Source: Eupransor demetentiae
GTDB lineage: Bacteria; Bacillota; Bacilli; Lactobacillales; Lactobacillaceae
Assembly (NCBI RefSeq): GCF_963930865.1
Contig: NZ_CAWVOH010000001.1
Span: forward strand, 434,001-498,000
Direction: 5' to 3'
DNA length: 64,000 bases
Below the pieces are notes generated by a model. It was not told the DNA's origin, did not search any database, and saw only the letters and a list, made by a program, of their open reading frames with translations. Of this stretch, positions 48,696 to 57,216 are shown in pieces; position 1 is the stretch's first letter; every line of letters starts with the position of its first letter. A program made the position numbers and the translations under genes.

Positions 48696-48857
48696 TTGAT
48701 TAATCAAATTAAGCCAAAAAAAATAACCATCTTCGCCTGGACGCCTAGATGATTATTTTCCAAAATAATTAAGATGGTTAGCCACCGTTTTACGGGTTTG
48801 CTAGGAAGGCATCGTAGTTCCAGCTACGATGCCTTTTCTTATGCACCTAGTATAACA
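48696..48857. pseudogene. Truncated toxin-antitoxin remnant, copy B
   Basis: The block starts with the last toxin codons (TTAATCAAATTAAGCC, as in copy A) and runs on through the shared terminator, the TAGCCACC/GTTTGC arm and the antitoxin promoter (minus-strand TATACT, 48849-48854). The toxin promoter, leader and most of the toxin frame are gone. Together with copy A it forms a direct repeat flanking the methyltransferase/ABC operon. Confidence 0.8.
48715..48842 (-). ncRNA. Possible orphan antitoxin RNA in copy B
   Basis: The antitoxin promoter -10 and hairpin are kept although the toxin is lost. If made, the RNA could act on the message of copy A, whose 3' sequence is nearly the same. Confidence 0.45.
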
Positions 48858-48905
48858 CAAACCAAAACAATACTTAATAAATAATAAAGTATTACGTTAT
48901 TTTGC

Positions 48906-48942
48906 TACAATTTAAACAGCAAACAAGTGAAGATGGTGGCTA
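48906..48942 (+). promoter_or_regulatory. Promoter and 5' repeat arm of toxin locus C
   Basis: Extended -10 TGCTACAAT (48903-48911). Transcript would start at about 48918 with GCAAAC and run to GGTGGCTA (48935-48942), as in copy A. Confidence 0.65.
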
Positions 48943-49010
48943 TCCTGGAAAGGATGTGGTGCTTATGGTGTAAGTCATAAACAAACAGATTCTAGGAAAG
49001 GAGACGCCCG

Positions 49011-49118
49011 ATGTCCGTCGCGGACGCCATCACGTTGATCATCGCGTTTGGAATGTTTATTCTGACGTTTATTGGCCTCGTGATTGAGCTAATCGATAAA
49101 ATTAGCAATAAAAAATAA
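49011..49118 (+). CDS. Holin-like type I toxin, copy C
   Basis: 35-residue peptide beginning MSVADAITLIIAFGMFI, with one membrane span and the end ELIDKISNKK. It is about two-thirds identical to copy A. AAAGGAG is 8 bases before the ATG. The full unit (leader, toxin, shared terminator, convergent antitoxin) is present. Confidence 0.8.
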   Translation: MSVADAITLIIAFGMFILTFIGLVIELIDKISNKK

Positions 49119-49233
49119 CCATCTCCGCTTCGCTAGCCTGATGGTTATTTTTAAATAACAAGAATGGGTAGCCACCGTTTTACGGGTTTGCTAGGAAGAC
49201 ATCGTAGTCATCAGCTGCGATGTCTTTTCTTAT
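49110..49233 (-). ncRNA. Predicted antitoxin RNA for copy C
   Basis: Minus-strand -10 TATAAT (49240-49245 reversed). The RNA would start near 49233, form the CATCG/CGATG hairpin and end in the AATAACCATC... hairpin shared with the toxin message. The right repeat arm TAGCCACC ... GTTTGC is at 49169-49191. Confidence 0.6.
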
Positions 49234-49330
49234 GCTTTGATTATAACACTAATATTTTATATTTCATCATATTAAAATGATTTTTTTATATTTACCAAAA
49301 ACCACTTGATACACACTCCAGTTTTCTACC

Positions 49331-50659
49331 TTAGCGATTGACCGATGCTTCCAGTGCATGCACTTTGCGCTCTTGGAAAACCAAAATAACAAGCAGAACA
49401 AGAGCGAAAATAGCAGCGGCATAAATAACATTTGAAGCCATTGACCAGCCATATTGACGAACCAATGAACCAATCACGGCAGTTGCAATCGTTTCCCCAA
49501 AAATGTATTGGAAGAAGCCCATAAAGCCAGTCGATAATCCCAAGGCGTAGTTTGGTACCGCTTCATTGACCATTAAGCCAACTAGTGACAACGGTGTATA
49601 AATCAGTGTTCCAAGCAAAAAGAGCACAACAACCAAAGTTAAATGACTACTTGTCGTGAAGTAGAGGAAGAGACAAGTTAGCATGCCAAGCACCGATAGC
49701 AAGCAAATCATTGCTCGACGACCATTAAAATAATCAGATAGGGCGCCAAGCGCAATGACACCAGGTACGGCAGAAATTTCAAAGATACCAACAAACCATT
49801 TTGCCCAGGTAACAGAGAAGCCTTTGGTTGGCAGGTAAGACGGAATCCAAGACAGGATACCGTAGCGGACAATGTAAATCGACATCGAGGTTAGGGTAAC
49901 CAACCAGACCACCCGGTTTAATAAAATACTGTGAAGGAAAACTTGAACAAAAGACAGGTTAGTCTTGCTTTCGTTGGAAGCATTTCCGTTACCGTCGAGT
50001 TCGACATAGCCGGAATAAGTGTTGATATCCGGTAAGCCGACACTTTCCGGAGTATCCGTGTTGATCAGAAGCATCAAGGTTGCAATCAGTGCAGAAAAGA
50101 CGGATGCAACAACAAAGACCATTGTTAGTGATCCAGAAAAGAGGAAGGTTGCCAACTGAATCGAGGCAACACAGAAGAATGCACCCGCATTATGAGCAGA
50201 AGCCCAAATCGAGAAGGTCGTGCCACGCTTTTTCTTTGAAAACCAAAGGGAAATTTGACGTTGGCAAGCCGGTGCTCCCATCGACTGCGTCACCGCAATC
50301 AGGAGCATCAAGGCCAAAATGACATAGAAGTTATCCGTAAAGCCAATTAACAAGTTGAAAAAGGCTGACAGATAAAGGCCAATGGCCAAAAACCAACGGG
50401 CATTTAGTCGATCCACTAAAGCACCCATGAAGATCTTCGCAATTCCATAGCCAACGCCAAATGTCGACAAAATTAAACCAATTTGCCCAATATCAAAGCC
50501 ATAAACGTCCATGATACGGACTTGTTCAGTCGTGAAAACTAGTCGAATAATGTAATAGCCGATATAGGAAAAAGAAGTTGCTAGAAGCACTCCAATCTGG
50601 CGGCGACGATATTCACTCTTTTGGCTGGTATTCCTCACAGCCCTGTTTGTTCCAAACAT
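49331..50659 (-). CDS. OPA family organophosphate:phosphate antiporter (UhpT/GlpT-like)
   Basis: 442 residues, about 12 spans, major facilitator fold. Blocks such as SFSYIGYYIIRLVFT, GQIGLILSTFGVGYGIAKIFMGALVDR and the late LVGLMVNEAVPNYALGLSTGFMGFFQYIFGETIA fit the hexose-phosphate/glycerol-3-phosphate transporter family. It should exchange a sugar phosphate or glycerol phosphate for phosphate; which one cannot be told. A good promoter and a CRE site lie upstream, so carbon catabolite repression is likely. Single gene. Confidence 0.85.
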   Translation of the reverse strand: MFGTNRAVRNTSQKSEYRRRQIGVLLATSFSYIGYYIIRLVFTTEQVRIMDVYGFDIGQIGLILSTFGVGYGIAKIFMGALVDRLNARWFLAIGLYLSAFFNLLIGFTDNFYVILALMLLIAVTQSMGAPACQRQISLWFSKKKRGTTFSIWASAHNAGAFFCVASIQLATFLFSGSLTMVFVVASVFSALIATLMLLINTDTPESVGLPDINTYSGYVELDGNGNASNESKTNLSFVQVFLHSILLNRVVWLVTLTSMSIYIVRYGILSWIPSYLPTKGFSVTWAKWFVGIFEISAVPGVIALGALSDYFNGRRAMICLLSVLGMLTCLFLYFTTSSHLTLVVVLFLLGTLIYTPLSLVGLMVNEAVPNYALGLSTGFMGFFQYIFGETIATAVIGSLVRQYGWSMASNVIYAAAIFALVLLVILVFQERKVHALEASVNR

Positions 50660-50734
50660 ATCTAAACCTACTTTCTCTTAAAGAGGCCTGAATTCTGATT
50701 TATTTTGAATTAAACCTCTTTGAATATTTTCTTA

Positions 50735-50748
50735 TGGAAACGCTTACA
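50735..50748. promoter_or_regulatory. CRE (CcpA) site
   Basis: TGGAAACGCTTACA agrees with TGWAANCGNTNWCA at all but the third base. It lies just downstream of the predicted transcription start of the antiporter gene (minus strand), a position where CcpA blocks elongation. Confidence 0.8.
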
Positions 50749-50764
50749 TTTTCCATCTGAGCTG

Positions 50765-50794
50765 ATTATATAGAATCTTTAAAAATAAAGTCAA
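50765..50794 (-). promoter_or_regulatory. Promoter of the antiporter gene
   Basis: On the minus strand TTGACT, 18 bases, TATAAT. Confidence 0.8.
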
Positions 50795-50799
50795 GCAGC

Positions 50800-51230
50800 A
50801 ATATGATGGTTTTTGATAAAAATTTTGCCATTAAATGTCAGTACGCATAAAGAATAATTAGAAAGACGAATTTGATTTTTTAATTAGAATAGTCGTCGAA
50901 TACGGCTGCATTAGCATAGAATTTGGATTGATTTAAGCGATATTCCCAGAAGAAAACTAGTTTACGTCAGGGATAAATTGTAGGAAAAGCATAATTGAAT
51001 ACAAAATAAAAACACCGAGTTGATTCGGTGTTTTCAAGAGAGTGATTAATCATACTTTTTAATTTTTGTATGAGAGAGATATAAATTTAGTTACTGCGTT
51101 TCCAGATACATTACTTTCGATAATATATATTATGTAAACTAAATAAAAATGCTTAAACATAAAATATAAAAACCTATGTTAAAATAATGTGTTTCTAAAT
51201 AAATCAATTTTTTATAAAAGTAAGGAGTGT
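50800..51230. other. Gene-free AT-rich stretch with an orphan hairpin
   Basis: No credible frame. A symmetrical hairpin AAACACCGA/TCGGTGTTT lies at about 51009-51036 with no gene ending at it on either strand. It could terminate a small RNA or be left from a lost gene. Confidence 0.5.
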
Positions 51231-51234
51231 TTAC

Positions 51235-52001
51235 GTGGAAGATGCAAAAGAAATAATGAAAAAATGGGCTAATCAAGAAACTACTTGGTATCCCACAAGA
51301 ATTGAAAGTTTCCGAAATTCATTTAAATTGGCTCCCAAATTTCCAAATGGTGCAGATACGTATGATATACAATCTAATTTATCCTATAATTTTCAAAGTT
51401 TACAGTACATACTCCTTCAAATTGATGGACTTGTTCTATCAGAAGTCTTAAAAAAAAATTTGATTAAGTCTTTCGTTATTACCGGGATGTCAATTATTGA
51501 AGTTTCTTTCTATTCAATTTTAACTAAAAATCAATTTTAACTAAAAAAAATAAGATTCCTACAACTGCACCTGAGTGGATTCCATCCAAAGAAAAATTCA
51601 ATCATATTGTAGATAAAGACAAAGGTCTGGGATCAATAAAAATCGAAACAACTATTTATATAAAAAACGCAGATACTAAAAATCCAGTTCTAACACCTCC
51701 AACGTTAGACTCCATGATTAAAAAAGTAAAAGACCTAAAAAGCAAAAAACAAATCGTCTGTTTGACTAGTGATGATTTTCCTGTCTTAAAAAGATTAAAA
51801 AACAAGAGAAACCATGTACATTTACAAGGTGGAGTTGATATTGACACTGATTACAAATCTTTTAATATTGATGACCTAAAACTTATGAAGCGCGTTTTAT
51901 TCAATTTATTTGGAAAAATTATTGATGAAAAGAATGGTGAATCAGAAATGAGCAATACCCCTTCTTTATTCGACTTTCTTCAAGACGCTGACCCTGAATA
52001 A
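51235..52001 (+). pseudogene. Possible HEPN-like protein split by a 17-bp tandem duplication
   Basis: Starts at GTG 51235 after TAAGGAG. The first frame ends at 51540; the second runs to 52001. Removing one copy of the perfect 17-base duplication (51514-51530 and 51531-51547) joins them into one frame of 249 residues reading FYSILTKKNKIPTTAPEW across the join. The product is AT-rich coded and soluble. It has LKNKRNHVHLQ late in the chain, similar to the R-N-x-x-H motif of HEPN RNases found in defence and toxin systems. I do not recognise the family with certainty. It is off in this sequence, but loss of one repeat would restore it. Confidence 0.72.
51514..51547 (+). repeat. Perfect 17-bp tandem duplication
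   Basis: TCAATTTTAACTAAAAA occurs twice head to tail. It introduces a stop and a frame change. Confidence 0.95.
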
Positions 52002-52157
52002 TCTTCTAATTGACATTTATAACTGTACGCGAAAATTATTTGTATCATACTGATAAACTTTATATTTTTCACATTGACGATTATCAATGCATCGTCAAAA
52101 CTTTTATTCAATTCGATATTGCAAGAGAAAATTTATTATCAATCTAAAATTAAGAAC

Positions 52158-52478
52158 ATGAAACCTTTCAACGACACAATCCGTTTCCTCATGGAAATTA
52201 TCACTGATGTTCTGCTCATCATGACCGGGCTATCCTTCAGCAATCCCCTGCTAAAAATCACCTTTGCTGGAATTATTCCCGTTTTACTATTAGTCATCTG
52301 GGCCATCTACATGGCACCTAAATCCAACAAGCGCCTTCCCGAAGCGCAACGCTTAGTCGTTGAAATCATAATCTTCGGCTATACAACCATCATGACTTGG
52401 CTCTTTTTCGCACCAACAGTGGCCTTGATTTACCTCGTCGTAATAACCATCAACACATATTTCGATCATAAACTATAA
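52158..52478 (+). CDS. YrdB-like (DUF2568) small membrane protein
   Basis: 106 residues with four hydrophobic segments. The WAIYMAPKSNKRLPEAQRLVVEIIIFG block is typical of the YrdB/DUF2568 family (WxxWxAPKSxxRL...RLxxE). Function unknown. The frame extends upstream to 52074, but MKPFNDTIRFLMEI is the normal N-terminus; its ribosome binding site is poor. Ends at a terminator and is alone. Confidence 0.78.
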   Translation: MKPFNDTIRFLMEIITDVLLIMTGLSFSNPLLKITFAGIIPVLLLVIWAIYMAPKSNKRLPEAQRLVVEIIIFGYTTIMTWLFFAPTVALIYLVVITINTYFDHKL

Positions 52479-52479
52479 A

Positions 52480-52508
52480 AAGCAGACCCGTTTGGGCCTG
52501 CTTTTTAC
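52480..52508 (+). terminator. Terminator after yrdB-like gene
   Basis: AAAAAGCAGgcccaaacgggtctGCTTTTT-type hairpin: AAAAGCAGACCC / GGGCCTGCTTTTT. Confidence 0.85.
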
Positions 52509-52589
52509 ATTAAATTATGCTTTGTCTAGTAAATTATTTGTAAAAAATTAACTCAGATATACAATGAAATTTCCAAGTACGAGTTTTTG

Positions 52590-54887
52590 TCACTCTATCC
52601 CTTTAGTAGCGGCAATCATATCTAAGTTTCTGAGTCGTTTTCCAAACATAAATATTGTTGAAGTAGAAGCCAAAACAACGATTATTGATGAAAGAATAAA
52701 ACTTATAATACTAATTGACGGATAATAAATTACTTCGGCGGAGTTAAAAGTCGTAATGTATTTTGATAAGAACCAGTAACCGAAAGGAACTCCAATTATC
52801 CAACCAATTATCGTAATCGTAAGATTTTCTTCAATAGTTAGCTTTCGAATGTTACGAACTGAAAAACCTAAAATTTCCAAGGTGGCATAACTTCGAGTTC
52901 TTTCAGCAAAACTAAGTGAACCGATATTATACAGAATAACAATGGTCAGAAGAATACCAAAAATTTGGATTAATTGGAAAATACTGTTCAGGTTCGTAAT
53001 CATTTCATTTGCGTTTTTACGTTGTTGACCAATATTTACGATTTTAAGATGATCACCATCAAATTTCTGGTTGATAGTTTCCTTAGATTTTCTTGTCAGA
53101 ATACTTGTTGCTTTATACTTGAATCCGTGTTTTTGCCAAACAGTTTTTGAAATATAAATGGACTGAGGAGAATTTGTCTTTAAAATACCACTGATCACAA
53201 ATTTTTCGGAATTATTCGCTAATGAAGGGGAAATTGTGATTTTTTGTCCCTTTTCAAGCTTGAATTCTTTTGCAATTCCTTCCGAAATATAAACACCATT
53301 CCCGGAAATTGTTTTATTATTCGACATTCTCATTTTCAAATACTTTTGAGAATTATCATCAAAAATTACAATAGGTTTTTCAAAATTGTGTTTATCTATT
53401 TGACCGTAAACCGTTTCAATTGTCCCGGCATTCAAATACCTCACAAGATCAGTAACTTTTTGCTCAGAAACTACTGAATCCAAATTGATTTTATTGCTAT
53501 AGGTATATTCTCTGCCATAAGTGGTATTAACTTGATTTTGCATCGAATCTTTTGTCCCAAAACCGGTCATAATCAATGCCAAGCCACCGATGATGCCCAA
53601 CAACCCCATCGACATTTGAATTTTGTTGCCAAAATTATCCCTTATTGACCACTTATTTCCATATGGAATTCTTAACCACAATGAATGGAATTTTTCCAAA
53701 AGAACGTGTTGATTCATCTTTTCAGAATTGCCGGACTTAAACAGAGTCGCAGGTGTGCTCCGTTTGGTTTTATTAGTAGCAAAATAAGCCGAAGATGTAC
53801 AAATTAGAACAACAAATAGTGCAACTAGCAAAGAAATAGGAGTAAAACTAATATTCCAACTAGGCAATGAAAACATTTGTTGCTGCGTATTCATAATAAA
53901 CTTAGCTAGAAGGGGCGAAAGTACAAGTCCTAAGCTGGCACCACTAATTCCGACAAGCAAACCGTATAAACTGTAATAGAAAGCAATAGAACTTTGTTTC
54001 ATCCCCAATGAGGTTAATGTGGCAATGTCGTTTTGCTGTTGATTGACCACTTTTTTTATAGTTGTATACATAGCTAAAATCGCAAGCAAAATGAAAATAA
54101 CAGAAAAAAGAATTGATAAATTACGAATTTGGTTAACTCGATCAAAAGCAGTTGAAACACCAACATTACTATCACGATTTTGAATCGTAATATATTTACT
54201 TTGGACAATGTTTCGAATTTGCTTTTTGCTATAGCCACCTTCTTTAATAGTAAAATCAACAACATTATTAATGTCAGGTATAGCAAAATATTTCAACAAA
54301 GTTTGGCTGTCAGTGAAGACATAACCATAGTTTTCTGACTCGGGAGCTATGTAGTCAGAGGTTCCGGTGTAATACATTCTATCCGGGGATTCAATCTCGC
54401 CAGCAATTTTCAATGTAGCATTTCGTCCATTGACAGAAACGTCTATTTTGTCGCCTTTTTTAAGATTATTTTCTTGAATAAATTTATCATTCAAATAAAT
54501 ATAACCGAGTTTAGAGCTTGGAAGATTCCCATTCGTTTCCAAAACCTTAGACACCTTCTGATTACCAAAAGTATTAATTTCTATATTTTTCTGTTTTCCA
54601 TCTAACAGTAAATTCCCGTTAACTTTTGTCCTGGCGGAAAGATTTTTAACACCCTTTACATTTGCAATCTCCTCAATCTGTTGGTTAGATAAACCAGTCG
54701 TCACAAGTTCTGAATCAGCTAAATTAGATCTTTGCGCATAATTTGAAATATTAACATGCAATCCGTTCCAGACGCCTTCAAGTGCCGTATAAAACAAGAC
54801 ACTTAGCATTGCCATTAAAAATACAGAGAAAAATTGAGTCCAATTTTTTGTTACAGTTCGAACAAGTTTTTTTAGTAAATATTTCAT
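52590..54887 (-). CDS. FtsX-like ABC transporter permease
   Basis: 765 residues. An N-terminal span about 14-34 is followed by an extracytoplasmic MacB-PCD-like region to about 235. FtsX module one (three spans) covers about 255-370, a central span lies near 425, then a second outer region and a C-terminal FtsX module of three spans (about 645-755). This is the single-chain, two-module FtsX layout of Gram-positive exporters for peptides, antibiotics or lipids. ATG 54887 overlaps the stop of the ATPase gene (ATGA); a TTG 6 bases earlier is the less likely start. Substrate unknown. Confidence 0.87.
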   Translation of the reverse strand: MKYLLKKLVRTVTKNWTQFFSVFLMAMLSVLFYTALEGVWNGLHVNISNYAQRSNLADSELVTTGLSNQQIEEIANVKGVKNLSARTKVNGNLLLDGKQKNIEINTFGNQKVSKVLETNGNLPSSKLGYIYLNDKFIQENNLKKGDKIDVSVNGRNATLKIAGEIESPDRMYYTGTSDYIAPESENYGYVFTDSQTLLKYFAIPDINNVVDFTIKEGGYSKKQIRNIVQSKYITIQNRDSNVGVSTAFDRVNQIRNLSILFSVIFILLAILAMYTTIKKVVNQQQNDIATLTSLGMKQSSIAFYYSLYGLLVGISGASLGLVLSPLLAKFIMNTQQQMFSLPSWNISFTPISLLVALFVVLICTSSAYFATNKTKRSTPATLFKSGNSEKMNQHVLLEKFHSLWLRIPYGNKWSIRDNFGNKIQMSMGLLGIIGGLALIMTGFGTKDSMQNQVNTTYGREYTYSNKINLDSVVSEQKVTDLVRYLNAGTIETVYGQIDKHNFEKPIVIFDDNSQKYLKMRMSNNKTISGNGVYISEGIAKEFKLEKGQKITISPSLANNSEKFVISGILKTNSPQSIYISKTVWQKHGFKYKATSILTRKSKETINQKFDGDHLKIVNIGQQRKNANEMITNLNSIFQLIQIFGILLTIVILYNIGSLSFAERTRSYATLEILGFSVRNIRKLTIEENLTITIIGWIIGVPFGYWFLSKYITTFNSAEVIYYPSISIISFILSSIIVVLASTSTIFMFGKRLRNLDMIAATKGIE

Positions 54888-55585
54888 TCCCAATCTATCT
54901 CCTCAACTTCAAGGGGATTTGAATTTTCAACTGTTTCTTCAATTCTCCCATCTTTAATTTTAATTACTTGATTAGCGATACCAGCAACAAGTGGGTTGTG
55001 CGTCACAATTACAACAGCCGTCTCTGCATCAACACTCTTTTTCAAAATCCCAAACACTCTTTGTGATGTTTGTGTATCAAGTGCACCTGTTGGTTCGTCG
55101 CAAAGTAAAAGTTTTGGCTTCTTAGCTAATGCACGTGCAATGGAAACTCTTTGCATTTCACCACCAGATAATTGATCTGGAAAATTATTCCTTCTTTTGT
55201 AAACATCAACCTGTTTCATATAATTCGGAACTTCTTTTTCAAATTGCTTTCCACGTAAGCGAGCAGAAATAGCCACATTTTCTTCCACCGTTAAGTTCGA
55301 AATCAAGTTATAAAACTGGAAGACAAAGCCAACAATATTTTTTCTATAACTTGTTAAAGCTTTCAAGGAAGATGTTTCAATTCGCTCCCCTTCATAAATA
55401 ACTTCTCCGGATGACGGATTATCCATTCCACCCAAAATATTTAACGTTGTGCTTTTTCCAGAACCGCTTGGTCCCAAAATAACAGTAAGTTCATTTTTTC
55501 TAATGGTTAAATTAATATCTTTAAGAGCGACCGTTACTTCACTACCATTCTTGTATTGTTTGTTGATATTTACTAATTCAAGCAC
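54884..55585 (-). CDS. ABC exporter ATPase (MacB/LolD type)
   Basis: 233 residues, GTG start after AAAGGAAC. Walker A LGPSGSGKSTTL, Q-loop GFVFQFYNLI, signature LSGGEMQRVSIARAL, Walker B LLLCDEPTGALD and H-loop IVTHNP are all intact. It powers the FtsX permease encoded directly downstream. Divergent from a HxlR regulator gene, which probably controls the pair. Confidence 0.93.
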   Translation of the reverse strand: MLELVNINKQYKNGSEVTVALKDINLTIRKNELTVILGPSGSGKSTTLNILGGMDNPSSGEVIYEGERIETSSLKALTSYRKNIVGFVFQFYNLISNLTVEENVAISARLRGKQFEKEVPNYMKQVDVYKRRNNFPDQLSGGEMQRVSIARALAKKPKLLLCDEPTGALDTQTSQRVFGILKKSVDAETAVVIVTHNPLVAGIANQVIKIKDGRIEETVENSNPLEVEEIDWE

Positions 55586-55677
55586 GATATTGTTCCTTTC
55601 GATGAATCAAGTTTGTAAAATAAATAATAAAGTTATAATATGATGGTTACTGTGAAATAAAAAGTAGGCTCTTTTTT

Positions 55678-55690
55678 TACAGATACTGTA
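55678..55690. promoter_or_regulatory. Operator-like palindrome between the exporter and hxlR genes
   Basis: TACAG-ATA-CTGTA, 23 bases before the regulator ATG. Spaced TAC...GTA palindromes are typical HxlR targets. Confidence 0.5.
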
Positions 55691-55712
55691 TTTTTTTAAA
55701 GTGAGGATCAAC

Positions 55713-56036
55713 ATGACTCCCGAAATTGACCAATTAGAATGTCCTGTAAACCCCTTCATGAACATTATTAATGGGAAATGGACTATCCATATTCTTTGGG
55801 AACTTTACCAAGAAAATAATCACTATGGCAGCCTTTTAAAATCCTTACCTGGAATTAGCACAAGGACCCTTTCAACGCGACTTAAAATGTTGGAAAACAA
55901 CAATATTATTACGAGAAAGGTAATTACGGAAACAAATCCCCCAATGGTTTCATATCCTTTCACAGAAAAAGGATTAAGTTTAGTACCTATCTTAATGTCA
56001 ATGAAAAACTGGTCGGAAGAATATTCTAAACACTAA
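55713..56036 (+). CDS. HxlR family winged-helix regulator
   Basis: 107 residues. CPVNPFMNIINGKWTIHILWEL (the NGKW block), a winged helix with STRTLSTRLKMLENNNIITRKV and YPFTEKGLSLVPIL are diagnostic. The single early Cys (in LECPV) is where redox-sensing members are modified. ATG 55713 follows GAGGA. Likely regulates itself and the divergent ABC exporter. Confidence 0.9.
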   Translation: MTPEIDQLECPVNPFMNIINGKWTIHILWELYQENNHYGSLLKSLPGISTRTLSTRLKMLENNNIITRKVITETNPPMVSYPFTEKGLSLVPILMSMKNWSEEYSKH

Positions 56037-56061
56037 TTTTGATTTGTTTTTCATGATATAT

Positions 56062-56094
56062 AAAAAGCAGACCCCGCGGTCTGCTTTTTTCTAT
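56062..56094. terminator. Bidirectional terminator between hxlR and ilvE
   Basis: AAAAAGCAGACCccgcGGTCTGCTTTTTT. Confidence 0.92.
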
Positions 56095-56097
56095 ACA

Positions 56098-57016
56098 TTA
56101 TTCTTCATCCACATCAACCACCCAGCCTTCGGGTGCTTCCACGTCACCAAACTGGATGCCTGAAAGCTCGTCGTAAAGCCTGCGCGATACGGGTCCAACC
56201 TCGCTTTCGAAGTAAAAGACGTGCTTCTTGCCCTTGTATGTTACGGACCCGGCTGGCGAAACAACGGCAGCATTTCCCATCGCTCCAGCTTCGGCATACT
56301 TGTCCAATTCGTCGACCTTGACGTCACCTTCTTCAACTTCCAAACCCAAACGATTTTTGGCCAACCACAGCAAAGATTTCTTGGTCACGGATGGCAAAAC
56401 GGTGTCTGATTTGGGCGTGACAAATTTGTTACTGCCTTTTTCAACAGCGAAGAAATTAGCCGATGAGAATTCATCCACCTTGGTATGCGTGGCGGGATCC
56501 AAGTAAAGCACGTCATCAAAACCGGCCTCACGCACCTTCTTAGCTGTAGCCAAAGTTGAAGCATAGTTTGCCGTTGCCTTGATGTTACCAGTGCCGTCAG
56601 CGGCTACTCGATCATGGTCGTCATCCACCACGTAATTATGCGGCGCTAAACCACCCTTGTAGAGGGCCCCAACGGGCGTCACGTAAATCGTAAAAAGGTA
56701 TTCCTCGGCTGCGGACGAACTCCTCGACCGGTACTTCCGGCATCGCCATGCGGCGAGCTCCTACGTTCATTCGCTTGGCAAATTCGTCGGGCCGGAACAA
56801 GACAACTCGTCCATCCTTAGTGCCGTAGGCCTTGTTTCCTTCGAAAACACCTTGGCCATAGTTGACGATTGGCGAAGCTTCGCGGACCGGCAACTGCGGA
56901 TCCGTTTCCAAGCCAGCCTTGTACCACTTACCGTCCTTCCAATAAGCACGCCAGCGATATGGCATCTCAGTATAAGAAAAATCTAATTTATCCCAATCCA
57001 TCTTCTTTGTCATCAT
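56098..57016 (-). pseudogene. ilvE: Branched-chain aminotransferase with internal deletion and frameshift
   Basis: The 5' part (MMTKKMDWDKLDFSYTEMPY ... MAMPEVPVEEFV) and the 3' part (EEYLFTIYVTPVGALYKGG ... catalytic Lys in GTGNIKATANY ... VSPAGSVTYKGK) are both clear IlvE. At about 56715 they are joined out of frame, and roughly 40 residues expected between them (the ANEAYVPPYGSG...LYIRPF region of the family) are missing. So a deletion of about 110-120 bases, not a multiple of three, has destroyed the gene. GGAGG precedes the ATG. An Ile-rich leader peptide lies upstream. It would have transaminated Ile, Leu and Val. Confidence 0.88.
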
Positions 57017-57061
57017 TTCATCCTCCAAAATTATCCTGTCAGTTATGTATTAGAAAAAGAA

Positions 57062-57091
57062 AAGGCCTCCCACACGCCGATGGGAGGCCTT
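57062..57091 (-). terminator. Attenuator terminator in front of ilvE
   Basis: On the minus strand AAGGCCTCCCA-tcggcgtg-TGGGAGGCCTT followed by TTCTTTTT, 46 bases before the gene. Confidence 0.88.
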
Positions 57092-57131
57092 AAGTCCCAT
57101 TCAGCTTCAAAATCACGCGTGAATAGGACTT
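57092..57131 (-). promoter_or_regulatory. Second hairpin of the ilvE leader
   Basis: Twelve-base arms AAGTCCTATTCA and TGAATGGGACTT (minus strand), one G-T pair. The loop holds TCACGCGTGA, whose TCACG could instead pair with CGTGA at the leader-peptide stop. Confidence 0.65.
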
Positions 57132-57153
57132 ACGATATAACTTCGTTAAAAAA

Positions 57154-57216
57154 TCACGAATTCGTAAAATCCTGTTTATTAATAATAATGATAGTGGTTG
57201 ATAGTTGCTTATTCAT
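57154..57216 (-). CDS. Ile-rich leader peptide of ilvE
   Basis: A 20-residue frame MNKQLSTTIIIINKQ... with four consecutive Ile codons (ATC ATT ATT ATT), two Thr and one Leu. GAAGGAG is 9 bases before the ATG. A promoter TTGCCT-17-TAGATT precedes it. Hairpin and terminator follow. This is the classic layout of a branched-chain amino-acid attenuator, in which ribosome stalling at Ile codons prevents termination. A comparable leader is known for the lactococcal ilv-leu operon. Confidence 0.78.
   Translation of the reverse strand: MNKQLSTTIIIINKQDFTNS

Noticed and set aside
43600..49300. Insertion sequence or integrase that might explain the repeats around the ABC operon
   Set aside because: No transposase or recombinase frame was found. 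The repeats are toxin-antitoxin units, not IS ends.
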